From Ascaphus truei (taxonomy: Eukaryota; Chordata; Amphibia; Anura; Ascaphidae), in NCBI GenBank assembly GCA_036426205.1, contig CM071568.1, positions 50,437,045-50,501,044 on the forward strand: 64,000 bases of DNA, written 5' to 3'. Position 1 is the stretch's first letter; each line of letters starts with the position of its first letter. Shown piece after piece: positions 43,495 through 54,153 of the stretch. The translations under genes were made by a program, and so were the position numbers. A model generated the notes under the pieces. The model was not told the origin of the DNA. It made no database searches and worked only from the letters and a program-made list of their open reading frames with translations.

Positions 43495-44439
43495 TATTTT
43501 TGGTTCTTCTACTTGTTCATATTCCAACATATTAACTCCATCCTCCCTGTATTTGTATATACTTGCCTTCAATCATCTAGCTCTATATATTTTATATACT
43601 AATAACCATTTAGATTTCTCCATTGTTACAACAAATTTAGTTCGTGTTTTTAATAAGTTCATTTGTCGTATTTAATATGCTTCATGTATATTTGTTTTAT
43701 GTCTGTGATTGTATCTTTTATGTCAGCTCCCGTTCTGTGTTTCACGATCCTCCGCACCCACAGGAGGCAGGTCCCTCACCCGGCGGTCTATTGGTGGATA
43801 TTCTCCACCAATGAGTTTTACCCGTGGAGGTTTTCACGCCATTTCAACCTGCGTGACGTCTCCGTTTGGGGGCGGGGAATCGTCTACAAGTTCAGGAGTA
43901 CTGATAGACACGAGCATATTCTTTGACAAAGGGATTGTGTCCCGAAATGCGTCAGAGTGTTCTTTTTGTATCCCCTCACTTACCATGGCTTAAAGACTTA
44001 CTTTTTAACTCATTTGCTGGTGTTTAGCCCCCATCTTTTCATACAGCTGTGCTCCGCTTCTGATCCTCGGATTGTCTTCTTTGCTACATGTTGGCGTGAT
44101 GCACGCATCCGGATGAGCTGCCACAAATGTGAGTACTCTATTCTCCCTTTCACATGGTGGAGTTTATGACCATTTCTACAGTGCTACTCCAGGGTGATTG
44201 TTCCAGTGGTTCAATGGACGGTACCATGATTATACACACATAGGTCTGTCCTCATCACAGGGACTGTTATACTATTCACTCATATAGGAGACATATGTGC
44301 ACTGGTCTTAAGAGTCTCACCAGGCTTTTATCCGAGCTTATTCCACTTCAAGTGAAATTTAGTACTTAGAATCTGCATGTACTATTTATTCCATTTGTTT
44401 ACTGAGCACCGATATTTGGGATCTGTTCCTGCTTACCCT
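43495..44439 (+). repeat. PLE pseudo-LTR, 3' copy
   Basis: Second pLTR, parallel to 32194-33141. Confidence 0.9.
43911..43971 (+). ncRNA. Hammerhead-like motif in 3' pLTR
   Basis: ATATTCT, TTGACAAA, GGGA-TTGTG-TCCC, GAAAT-GC-GTC, AGAGTGT. Stem I pairs fully with two wobbles. The GAAAC to GAAAT change looks like CpG decay. Confidence 0.6.
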
Positions 44440-45399
44440 TATTAACAATGTGATTTTAACTTAAATGAACATCCCATTAAGTGTCTTAAAGACGTTTAGA
44501 GCATCTTGCCATTAGTGAGAATAGTGGGCCTCAAAGAACCTTCTCTGAGAAGATAAAGACAATCATTTTTCTTTTGGTAAGATCCTTTGCTGTCTGCTTG
44601 GAAAGCTGTTTGTGCTGCCTATTGGAGTGGAGAAAGTGTGAATAATAAAATAAAAACAGGTAGGTAAAAAATAAAGATAAGGTTAGTAATAGGTTATGTT
44701 AATGGGATTTGCACCTTCAAGTGTGTGAATGTCTTATTATTTCTTATTGTTCAACAATCTTAAAGGATTATTAAGCAAAATGTAGCAACACACAAAATAG
44801 TTGTAGTGAATATTTTTTTTACTTATTCTACTTTACATTTTTGAACATTGGAGCAGATTTTAAGCTCAAAAATAGCTTTAACTACTGTACTGTACACTAA
44901 AACAATTTGCTCCCTTGCACCTAAATCTGGTTATAGTGAAAAGATAGAGATAAAGCAAATTTATTTTTATCTTACAGTATTTGCAACCAATGAACACAAG
45001 CTCCATATTGTAGACAGATCGGTTTCCTGGCTATAAAGCCCTAATAATATTTTCTCCTATAAGTGATTTGAAATCGTCTGTGCTTTCACACAGTAATAGA
45101 TGACATGGGGAGACAGGCTAACATAATTAAGGATTAGCCAAGACAGGAGTTTCCTTAATTGGGTTTGGCATTATCTAACAGAAGTACCTGAGAGACCAAT
45201 CTGACTTCAAAGTAATACCTATAATAACCTCACAATCAATGATTTTTCACTCATGCTAGTAAGTATAGTAAACAAAAGGCTACATAGCTTGCTAAAGCAT
45301 TTCTAGTGAAATCAATAAGTCTTGCAAGTGGCTAAAGGAGATTATTGTATGGCGGTTATAGACAGGGCCGCTAACAGAAATCGAGGGGCCAAGGACAAT
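44440..45399. other. No gene recognised
   Basis: AT-rich unique-looking flank of the PLE. Confidence 0.4.
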
Positions 45400-45877
45400 C
45401 ATTTTAAGCAGCCCCCCCCCTGTGTCGGCGGTATTGTGAGCTGCCCCCCATTTTACACATCATGAGCACCTCTCTTTCCCACCCCCCCTGTTCCCATGTA
45501 TTTCTCTCCCTTCCGTCTCACCCCCTTTCACTCTCCTGCCTCGCATGTATTTCTTTCCCCTGTGTCTCACTCTTACTCCATCTTTTCCTCACTCACCCCC
45601 TCTCTCCTCTCCCTCCGTCAAGTACCCCATGCTCACTCAATACTCATTAACACCCCCTCACACAATTCACCCCACAAGATATATACCAAAAAACTTCCCA
45701 CCCCCAATGCAAAAAAACTTCCCACCCCCAAATAAATTCAAAAAAATCCCCATGCCCCAAATATATACAACCTCCCCCACCCCCAAATTCATACAAAAAC
45801 CCACCTAACCAATATATATATAAAAAAACAATACATATAACCCCCCCCCCATATATATATACGTATATATGTATATA
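45400..45877. repeat. Pyrimidine-rich low-complexity DNA
   Basis: CT-rich, then AC-rich tracts and a TA microsatellite (45851-45878). Apparent frames are low-complexity artefacts. Confidence 0.8.
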
Positions 45878-46296
45878 TGTGATGTGCTGAAGCAGAAGGT
45901 GTTTGAGGGGAGGTTCATAGGACCCAGCACCTTCCAGGGTGTGTTCCCTTCCCTCACACCTGAGCCTTAATTAATCAGGTACCATGTAAAAGGCACACAT
46001 ACACTGATCTGATCTGAAGGCACACATACACAGACAATCCTGTGATAGACTGCAATGGGGGCTGCTGCCTGTCCACAGGTACAGGGTGCAAGGTGGGGAA
46101 AGAGCTTAGCTCTCCCACATTTAGTCAGCGACTAAGATGTATTAGTCAGCACTCCCCGAAGTGGAATTAGGTTTGTTTGTTTATGTTTTGTTCCTGATTT
46201 TACCCTGTAAATAAACCCCTGTGCACCAAACTCTAAGTTTCCTGCCTTTGATCTGGGACATAAGATCCTACAGTACACTGTGACGGAGACATCACA
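45878..46296 (+). repeat. Gmr1-like 5' LTR (419 bp)
   Basis: Contains ccctgtaaataaacccctgtg (46203-46222 core) as a polyadenylation-type region. It is shorter than the 3' copy because it lacks a ctgtgctgctgtgctgctg-containing stretch. Confidence 0.9.
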
Positions 46297-46344
46297 ATTG
46301 GTGGAGTTTAATGCGGGCAGTCCACAAGACAGTGAAAGTGAAAA

Positions 46345-47378
46345 ATGGAGGAATTTCTCACCACGCTTCAGCCCAGACAAACAGACAATGCTGGTATCCT
46401 AATGCAGGGTTTGCAGCAATTGGCAAAGACCCAAGAGGATACTGAATCATTGGTACAGCAGTTGTCAAAATCCCATAATGAGAATTTACAGCAGATGACA
46501 AAGTTGCAAACTGAAAGTACTGCATTGTTAGTACAGCAGATAGCGCTGTATCTACATCAGACGCTAAAAGAAGAACAAAACGAGGCTCAAGATCGCCTAC
46601 ACTATAAGCTCCTTCTGTTTGGAGAAAGAATTACCACCCAGACTAGCAGGGCCCCACAGGTCGCTCACCAGATAAAATCTCACGTCATCCAGAAAATGAC
46701 GATGGACGATGACGTTGAGACGTACCTGTCGATTTTTGGGCGTACAGCAGCCAGTGAAGGATGGCCATCCGAGCTGTGGGCTGGAATAATTGCTTCCTTC
46801 CTGGTGGGTGACCCAATTATGACCTGGATCCAGAGCAAGCGAAAAACTATGACACCCTGAAGGCTGAGATTATGGCACGGGAAGGTGTCACCATCTCAGT
46901 TCCGGCCCAGCGGTTCCACTCCTGGCGTTACAATGCAGAAAAGGCTCCACGCTCCCAACTCTACGACCTCGTTTACTCTGCACGGAAATGGCTCAAGCCT
47001 GACGAATGTATAGCCGCCGTCGTTGAAAAGGTCATCATAGACCGGTTCCTGCAGAGTCTTCCTCGCACCATCCAGAAGTGGGTCAGCCAGAATGACCCAA
47101 AAAATACAGAGCAGTTGGTCGCTTTAGTCGAACGTCACTTTGCTGCTGAGGAGATGTCCTGGAGTTCAAGTCCAGATGAGTTTTCAGGTCACCGATCCCC
47201 GCACGTCAGGATGTCTGATAAGACTGTTCCTCAGCCTAACAGGCCAAAAGGACTCATAGACTCACATAAAGGAGTTGGAAGTCCCAAGGCCCATAGGATG
47301 GACTCCAGTCGCATTCTTTCCAGCAGACTAAAGAACCCCCCCCCCCCCCCGACCCAGTTTTGGTCATTTATAGAGTAG
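46345..47378 (+). pseudogene. gag: Gmr1-type Gag related to the SCAN domain, one frameshift
   Basis: The first frame (46345-46860) has a coiled-coil-like N-terminus and then DDDVETYLSIFGRTAASEGWPSEL. A shift near 46858 leads to the second frame (from about 46872) with RFHSWRY, APRSQLYDLVYSARKWLKP, VVEKVIIDRFLQSLP and TEQLVALVERHF. The order FE-R...W...L...RF...A-P-L-DL...WL-P...VE-L-L-QFL-LP matches the SCAN-like capsid domain; vertebrate SCAN domains are thought to descend from Gmr1-like gag. No zinc knuckle is visible. Confidence 0.75.
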
Positions 47379-47494
47379 GGACATTTAGAGAAGAATAGGA
47401 TGTGTGAAGTCAAAGTAGATGGGGTACCTATAAGAGCAATGTTTGATTCTAGCAGTACAGTTACATTGGTCACTGTACATCTGGTTAAGTCCGG
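47379..47494 (+). pseudogene. Protease fragment
   Basis: CEVKVDGVPIRAMFDSSSTVTLV shows the aspartic-protease position with DSS in place of the usual DSG/DTG. It is cut after about 35 residues by the GC-rich insertion. Confidence 0.6.
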
Positions 47495-47712
47495 GTTTCT
47501 GCCAGGAATGCTGGGCTTTTCTCCGATTTGAATCAGAGTTTCCCGTGCAGCGGCCGCTTGACCAGATAAGCGCTAATGGCTCTAATCATTGAAAGCGCCA
47601 GAGGCGCGGGAAACCGGCCGAAAAGGGGCCGTGCGCCGTCCGCAGTTTAAAAATTCCCGCGGTGGCGGCCGCTTTAGGATAAAGGCGGCCGCCACTGTAG
47701 AATAAAGGCGCA
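47495..47712. repeat. GC-rich hairpin insert within Gmr1-like element
   Basis: This foreign block splits protease from integrase. It contains gtggcggccgctt and its inverted partner ggcggccgccac (47663-47695) and another gcggccgc (47551-47558). It is non-coding and resembles a MITE-like insertion. Confidence 0.6.
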
Positions 47713-48640
47713 ATTGTACTGGCCGGGTCTACACAAAGAGGTAGAACGTTATTATGAAACATGTCCAGAGTGTCAAATTACCTCACCAGTAAAATCATTA
47801 TGTAGTCCATTAGTACCCTTGCCCATTATTGAAGTTCCGTTTGAATGTATTGGAATGGATCTGGTACTGTAGGCCCATTACTTAAGTCAGCACGGGGCCA
47901 TCAACACATTCTAATCATTGTAGACTATGCCACAAAATACCCAGAAGCGGTTCCCCTCTGGAATACATCCGCTAAAAGCATAGCCAAAGAATTAATGTTA
48001 TTGTTTACGGGGGTCGGGATCCCCAAGGAAATATTAACGGACCAAGGAACCCCTTTTATGTCCCGGGTTACGAAAGAGCTATGCAGATTGTTGAGTATCA
48101 AGCATTTACACATTTTGGCCTATCACCCTAAAACCGACGGCCTAGTGGAGCAATTTAAAAAGAATCGTAAACATATGCTGCAGAAGGCCATAGACGAGAT
48201 GGTAAAAACTGGGATTTCTTCTTACCATATTTGTTGTTTGCCGTAAGAGAAGTTCCTCAGGCCTCTTCAGGTTACTCCCCTTTTGATTTGTTGTCTGGGA
48301 GACACCCACAGGGTATACTTGATATGCTCAAAGAGAAGTGGGAAACAGAGTCAACACCCCACTGTAGCTTAATAGAACATATTTCACAGATGCAGTATCG
48401 CATTGCAGCAGTGTTGCCAATTGTGCAACAACACAATATAACCGGAATGCCAGACTTAGGGTGTTTAGGCCGGGGGATAAAGTATTAGTGCTGGTACCTA
48501 CAGTAAAATGTAAGTTTTTGGCCACCTGGCGGGATCCTACGAAATCCTAGAAAGAGTAGGAGAGATCAATTATGAGTTAGCAAGCCCGGGAGGAGAAAGC
48601 CAGAACAGTTACTGTATATCATGTGAATCTCTTAAAGCCC
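47713..48640 (+). pseudogene. Integrase located upstream of RT
   Basis: The zinc-domain remnant CPECQ, then FECIGMDL (first catalytic Asp), HILIIVDYATKYPEAVPL, ILTDQGTPFMS (second Asp) and HPKTDGLVEQFKKN (catalytic Glu region) are followed by VREVPQASSGYSPFDLLSGRHPQGILD. Internal stops and shifts occur near 47865 and 48240. The HH half of the zinc domain is missing, probably removed by the insertion at 47495-47712. Confidence 0.85.
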
Positions 48641-48779
48641 TGGAAAGAGGAAAGAGAGGGAAACATTGGTTACTGTACTGTAGTTCAGACTTCTCCGTAT
48701 AGGGAACCTTCTATTCCTGAAGTAAGAATTGCTGACACCTTGTCTGGCCCTCAGAGACAGGAGGTAAAAGAGTTTCTTG

Positions 48780-49480
48780 TGCGCAATGCCTGAGTTTTCT
48801 TCCCTGTACCCGGAAGAACCTCGGTTATTGAGCATAAGATCCATACAGAGCCTGGGAAGGTCATACATGTTAAACCCTATAGGTTACCTCAGGCTAGGCG
48901 TCAGGCCATTAAAGAGCAGGTACAGAAAATGTTGGACCTTGGCATAATCGAGGAATCGTTCAGTAACTGGTCGAGTCCTATGATACTGGTTCCTAAACCG
49001 GATGGCTCAATCAGGTTCTACAATAATTTTAGGAAACTAAATGCAGTCTCCAAATTTGATACGTACCCTATGCCCGACGAACTGGTAGACACAGTATTTG
49101 ATGCCCGTTACTTAACCAGCCTCGATCTAACTAAGGGGTATTGGCACGGACCTCTAACACAGGCTGTTTAAGAAAAAACAGTGTTTTCCACTCATGGGGG
49201 CTATACCAGTATAAGGTCCTACCTTTCAGTCTACAAGGAGCTCTGGCAACCTTTCACAGATTGATGGACCGGGTGTTGAAGCCCCATACTGACTATGCCG
49301 CGAGCTACCTGGAAGATGTGATCATTCACAGTAATGACTGGGATTCTTACATGAAAAAGGTACAAGAAGTTCTAGACTCCTTGGAGGAAGCTGGTCTGAT
49401 GGCAAACTCTGCTAAGAGTGCCAAAGGTTTAGAAGAGACCAAGTACTTGGGGTATACGGTTGGTAGATGACTTGTGATAC
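48780..49480 (+). pseudogene. Reverse transcriptase
   Basis: Reads RLPQARRQAIKEQ-like DNA, then LGIIEESFSNWSSPMILVPKPDGS, LTSLDLTKGYW (first catalytic Asp), LPFSLQGALATFHRLMD, SYLEDVIIHS (YLED where YxDD is expected, so one catalytic Asp is changed to Glu), and a conserved LGYTVGR end. An in-frame TAA at 49168-49170 splits it. Confidence 0.85.
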
Positions 49481-50159
49481 GGCAGGTTGCAAAGCTGAAG
49501 ATGATTAGGGAGTGGCCGAGACCACTAACTAAGAAACAGGTTAAAGCCTTCCTCGGCCTGGCCGGTTACTACCGTCGCTTTATTCCAGACTTTGCCACCC
49601 TTTCAACCCCTCTGCCCGACCTAACGAAAGGGAAGAGTTCGGTCATGGTGAAGTGGTCTGACCAGGCGGAGAAAGCTTGCCAAAACTTAAAGTATGCCTT
49701 ATGTACCCATCCCGTCCTGATCCCCCCAGACTTCACCAAGGAATTTCAGGTTCAGTGTGATGCTTCCGATGTAGGGATAGGAGCAGTCCTGTCACAAATA
49801 GTCAGAACAGAGGAACACCCCATCATATATATTAACCGAAAGCTGTCCATGAGAAGAGATATGCCATAGTTGAGAAAGAGGACTCGGCCATCAAATGGGG
49901 GTTGGAGACTCTAAAATATTATTTATTAGGGAGAAAATTACCCTAATAATGGATCATTCACCTTTAAAGTATACTGTATGCAGCAAAATAAAGAGAAAAT
50001 GCTGGCTTAACTCGCTGGTTCTTGAGTCTCCAGGAGTTCCAATTCACGGTTCAACACTGGCCAGGCTCCAAGCATGGAAATGCAGATGCATTGTCCCGGG
50101 TATACACCTCCCTATTTACGAGTGCTCAGCCATTGACAATTGAGCAAAGAAGGGGGGTA
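49481..50159 (+). pseudogene. RNase H region and purine tract
   Basis: VKAFLGLAGYYRRFIPDFA connects to QVQCDASDVGIGAVLSQ (RNase H start with catalytic Asp). From about 49860 frameshifts separate SDEEKRYA-like and LTWSLVLQEFQF...GNADALSR remnants. The polypurine tract is at about 50146-50157. Confidence 0.8.
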
Positions 50160-50604
50160 TGTGATGTGCTGAAGCAGAAGGTATTTAAGGGGAGGTTCAT
50201 AGAACCCAGCACCTTCCAAGGTGTATTCCCTTCCCTCACACCTGAGCCTTAATTAATCAGATGCCATGTAAATGGCAGCACAGGCAGTTTCCTGTGCTGC
50301 TGTGCTGCTGCTTCTGCTGCGCTGATCTGAAGGCACACATACACAGACAGCCCTGTGAGAGACTGCAATGGGAGCTGCTGCCTGTCTACAGGTACATGGT
50401 AGAAGGTGGGGAAAGTGCTTAGCTCTCCCACATTTAGTCAGCGACGAAGATGTATTAGTCAGCACTCCCCGAAGTGGAATTAGGTTTGATTGTTTATGTT
50501 TTGTTCCTGATTTGTACCCTGTAAATAAAACCCCTGTGCACCAAACTCTGTTTCCTGCCTTTGGTCTAGGACATAAGATCCTACACTATAACGGAGACAT
50601 CACA
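50160..50604 (+). repeat. Gmr1-like 3' LTR (445 bp)
   Basis: Same as the 5' LTR except for scattered differences and an extra segment (about 50275-50318) rich in ctgctg. Confidence 0.9.
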
Positions 50605-50735
50605 ATATACATCCATCTATATTATAGCTATATCGTATATGATAGTATATATATAGTATATATATATATATATATAGTATATTATATAATATAGTTATAT
50701 ATATATATATATATTATATTGAGTATGAATATATG
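50605..50735. repeat. TA-rich microsatellite
   Basis: TATAG/TA units. Confidence 0.9.
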
Positions 50736-51500
50736 TGTCAGGAATCCGCGTCCTGGTTTGGCGGAGCCCATCCATCTGGAGCTTTGAAGGTTCCAGACAA
50801 ACTATTCCCTGTTTTCTGCAATCACCGTGTCTCTTGCTGTCTCCTGTGCAGTTCTGCCTGATTGGCCCCTGTGCATTTTGTACTGCCCCGCCCTCAGGAA
50901 GGTTGCTGGACATAGACTTGGCGAATCCAGTTGCAAGTAAGCTGTGCTTGTCACAGACTCTCTGTTTGGCCTGCAGGCCTCTTGTGCCTTTTATCCTCGG
51001 CCTAGGCCCCTGCTGCCTAGGGCTTCTTGCATGGTAGCCTCGACGCTGCTTCCTTGTTCCTGGCTCTTCGCTTTGCCGCGCTGAACGGCTACGCTGTTTT
51101 CCCCAGCGTTTCCTGTGGCGTGTCTGCACCTCTGGTTCCTGGTTCCTCCAAGTGGAGTTTACGCCTGGCCTTTTCCTGACGCACTGCAGCACCTTCGCGT
51201 AAGCTCTCCGCTGCAGTGGCTTCTCTCAAGATTCTAGCCTTCTATGCTGAAGTACCTTCACGCAAGATTTCCTGTTGAATGACCTCGGCGTTTTCCTCGA
51301 CCACGCCGTCGGTGCTGCCTGGCTTGCCCCTGTGCTGGATAACGTTCGTACACCTACTTTCTCTCAATCTGACCTGGCATGTCTGACTATTAAATCTGCA
51401 CTCCGACTGACTCCGTGGCCTAAGTGTCGGGTGCTTATACATCCCCGCTCAGCCCACGTGTCCGGCTCGACCGCATAGTTTTTTGTGGCAAGCACTGACG
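50736..51500 (+). repeat. Possible solo LTR of a second chromovirus
   Basis: Begins TGTCAGGAATCC, is GC-moderate and CpG-containing, and ends near gcaagcactgacg. Its style (short ctggcctg/cttgttcctgg words) is like the LTR at 36958. No clean TG..CA end or target duplication could be settled. Confidence 0.4.
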
Positions 51501-52480
51501 TTCACGATATATATACTGGTACCTCCATCCATACTAACAGTACATACATACATACATACATACATCTGTATATACACACATCATATAAAAAAAACAACCC
51601 TCCCCAATACATATAAAAAATACCCCAACCCATATAAAAATACACGCAATCCCCCCAATACATATAAAAATTCCCCCAAGCCCCCCAATAATATACAAAT
51701 TCCCTCAAGCCCCCCAATACATATAAAAAGACCCCCCATACATATTAAAAAGACCCCATCCCCCTAATACATATTTTAAAACAGCCCTCCCCCAATACTT
51801 ATAACAAAAGTCTCCCAGTCTCCCAATACATATTAAAAATACCCCCACAATACATATTAAAAAAAGACTTACCTTGTGGATGATCAGGCCGGGTCCAATG
51901 GATGTGGAGGCCCGGTGGACGGCACTGCTAGTTGGGCTCGACCTCTGGCCAGGCCCCGCTGCCGGTGATCTTGCGGCCGGACCCCAACTCTCCCCTAATC
52001 AGCAGCCTCCATGCCTCTATCCCTCTGTCCCACACTGAAGTTCCGACAGGCCTCCATCTCATGCTGTCGCACGCCGGAAGCAGAGAGCGCTTACGTCAGA
52101 GCACTTCCGGCGCACTGACATTAGAGAGGCCAGGCGGCGTGGGACAGAAGGTTGAGCCATGCAGGTGCCTGCTAAGGGAGAGTCGGGGCCCGCTCGCCAG
52201 AGGACCAGCAGACGGGCCTGGCCAGAGGTCAGGCACAACTTGCAGTGCCGGTCGGCTGGGCCCCCCTGACTCACCGGGCCCGGGACGCCAACCCCAGCAG
52301 ACCCACGGGACGCCAACCCCGGCAGACCCACCCTGTTGGCAGCCCTGGTTATAGAAGTTTTACTCAGACAGAGTGTGATACTTTCAAATTTTGTATCTTC
52401 ACAGATAGGGCCACCTACAGATTTCCCGGGGCCCATGATTATTCTCCACTTGGATCCTGGGTGTCTGCTCCTCCCTGTCA
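51501..52480. other. No gene; A/C-rich repeats then GC-rich DNA
   Basis: 51545-51860 has repeated ccccaatacatataaaaa units. 51880-52340 is GC-rich with duplicated gggacgccaaccccagcaga and ggcagaccca words (52281-52330). No credible frame. Confidence 0.6.
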
Positions 52481-52740
52481 TCGGCCCTGCAAGTTTCTCC
52501 CCCTTGTTTCTCTCTCACCCTCTCTCTGTCTTTCCCTCCTCTTGTTCATCCTCCTCCTTCTTTCTCACTCTGCCCTCTCTCGCTCTTCTCCCCTATTTCA
52601 TCCCCCTCTTTTTCTCTCACTCCTCTCTCTCTCTAATCCATCTCGTTCTCATCATCCCGCTCTCTTATCCCCCTCCTCTCTCTCATCCCCCTTTCTGCCA
52701 CCACCTCCCTCTCTTTCCCCACTTTTTTTGATCTCCCTTT
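52481..52740. repeat. CT-rich low-complexity tract
   Basis: Tctctc/ccccctctttc-type polypyrimidine DNA. Confidence 0.9.
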
Positions 52741-53659
52741 CACATAATGATATACCCAGAAGATATCAAAAGCCAAAAACAATGTACCTGTATATATGGG
52801 TCAAGATGGCAAAGGAGTGTTTACAGCTGGGGAGCAAAAGGCAGCTCTAAAAAGGATAAACCAAATCCAAAGACAATTGTAAGTCTTCTTTTATCTATAT
52901 GTATGTAGCCTAGTGCCCCTGGCTATAGCCATCTACTCAAAACTCTAAGTCCTGATAAGAACAGGCAGTGTTGGGGTTAAATTCCTGCTCAGGGCCTAGC
53001 CTGCAGTTGCAGCCTAGATGGGTGCTATGTTGCTTAGGGGTAGGCCTAAACCGGCAGTTAGCGTGTCATACCTGGGGAGGGTACTCTCTGGGTCACATGT
53101 ATATGGTGTGAGGCCTGTCAGTACCTAGACCTGCCATTTTATGGGGCAGGGTTACAAGCCCTTTCCCGGGGTATAACACCTGAAATTGGTGTGGTGTGAT
53201 GAGACAGTGTGATACCCTTCTCCCTGCAAGAGGGTTAAGGAGATTAGCAGGGGCTCTGTGGGCCTCAAGCCCCTGGGGTCTGCTCCAGGGCTGGATAATA
53301 ACCATGTTGTTGTGCCATAAAGCTACTGTTGGACCCACTAGGATGTGTAGTTATTAGAAAGAAGGATTGCCTGTGAGGACCATCCTGCAGGATCCTTATG
53401 GGATGGAGGTGCTGTACAGTAGAACTAAGAGAAAGCCTACCCTGTTGCTGCTCCCAAATGACACCAGTGGAGCCCTCATTTTCTTACCACACAGGTGAGC
53501 TCACAGCACCAGGGAAAACACCCATGTAGTGGTTCGATCTTCTGTGAGGGGCTGAACAGGTGATATATAATACTGTATATATAATAATATAACAAAGAAC
53601 AATAAGCACTCAGTCTGGGAAATCAATAAGGTGGGTGCAAATCCTATATGGTACAAATA
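52741..53659. other. No gene recognised
   Basis: Mixed sequence, repeat-like in parts. Confidence 0.35.
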
Positions 53660-53845
53660 GGCAATACGATACCGTGTGGTGATGAATATCAGAGGCAGCA
53701 CTCCAAATGGTTGTCAAAAGAATATATTGTATTAACCAAGACATCATTCCAACTTTCGGTCCACGTGCGTACAAATATTTCTTTTGACAACCTGTTTGGA
53801 GTGCTTGCCTCTGATATCATCGCCACACGGTATCGTATTGCCTAT
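53660..53845. repeat. Hairpin with about 62 bp arms
   Basis: The left arm (ggcaatacgataccgtgtgg ... caaaagaa) and right arm (... ttcttttgacaacc ... cacacggtatcgtattgcc) are near-perfect complements around a spacer of about 55 bases that holds CTTTCGGTCCACGTGCG. It is flanked by TA-rich DNA. Confidence 0.85.
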
Positions 53846-54153
53846 ATATACTGTGTATTTATTTATATATATATATTTATATATATATATATATATATTA
53901 TATAGATATATATATATTTAAAAAAAAAAATATATTTTTTTTATTATTTGTGGTCCTTCCAGAACAATAATAAGGATACTTTAATATTTGTTTAAAAAGT
54001 GGGAAAGTGGTTTAAAATTGGTTTCATACAAAGTAACTTACTCTCCTGTAATTTGTATACCCAAGTATTTGATTTGTTTTGGGTTCCATTTAAAAAAAAA
54101 TAATAATCTGAATTCATTTAATGGTACAGTATATTGGAGTAGAGTAATATTCA

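Larger units (their letters stand above)
32194..44439 (+). mobile_element. Near-complete Penelope-like element, split by a chromovirus
   Basis: Direct repeats of 948 bp (32194-33141) and 945 bp (43495-44439) enclose ORF1, an RT with GIY-YIG, and a 3' non-coding region. This is the pLTR-flanked architecture reported for PLEs. The 3' region is interrupted by a Ty3/gypsy element (36958-43293) with a CTTTG duplication. Removing that insertion plus one CTTTG leaves a PLE of about 5.9 kb. The pLTRs differ at only a few percent of positions, so the copy is fairly young even though its frames carry a stop and shifts. Confidence 0.85.
45878..50604 (+). mobile_element. Gmr1-like Ty3/gypsy element (integrase before RT)
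   Basis: The LTRs at 45878-46296 and 50160-50604 share TGTGATG...CATCACA termini, and ATATA flanks both ends (45873-45877, 50605-50609), although the target is AT-rich. The interior order is gag, protease, integrase, RT, RNase H, ending at a purine tract (aagaagggggg) before the 3' LTR. Integrase upstream of RT is the defining feature of the Gmr1 group of deuterostome Ty3/gypsy elements. Several stops and shifts show it is dead. Confidence 0.85.

Noticed and set aside
47640..47700. Match of CCGCGGTGGCGGCCGCT to a common cloning-vector polylinker
   Set aside because: Only 17 bases match; the following sequence differs and forms its own hairpin with ggcggccgccac, so it is a genomic repeat and not vector contamination.
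50695..51192. 165-codon minus frame rich in Arg/Gln
   Set aside because: It is antisense to the LTR-like block and starts in TA microsatellite DNA; no domain is recognisable.
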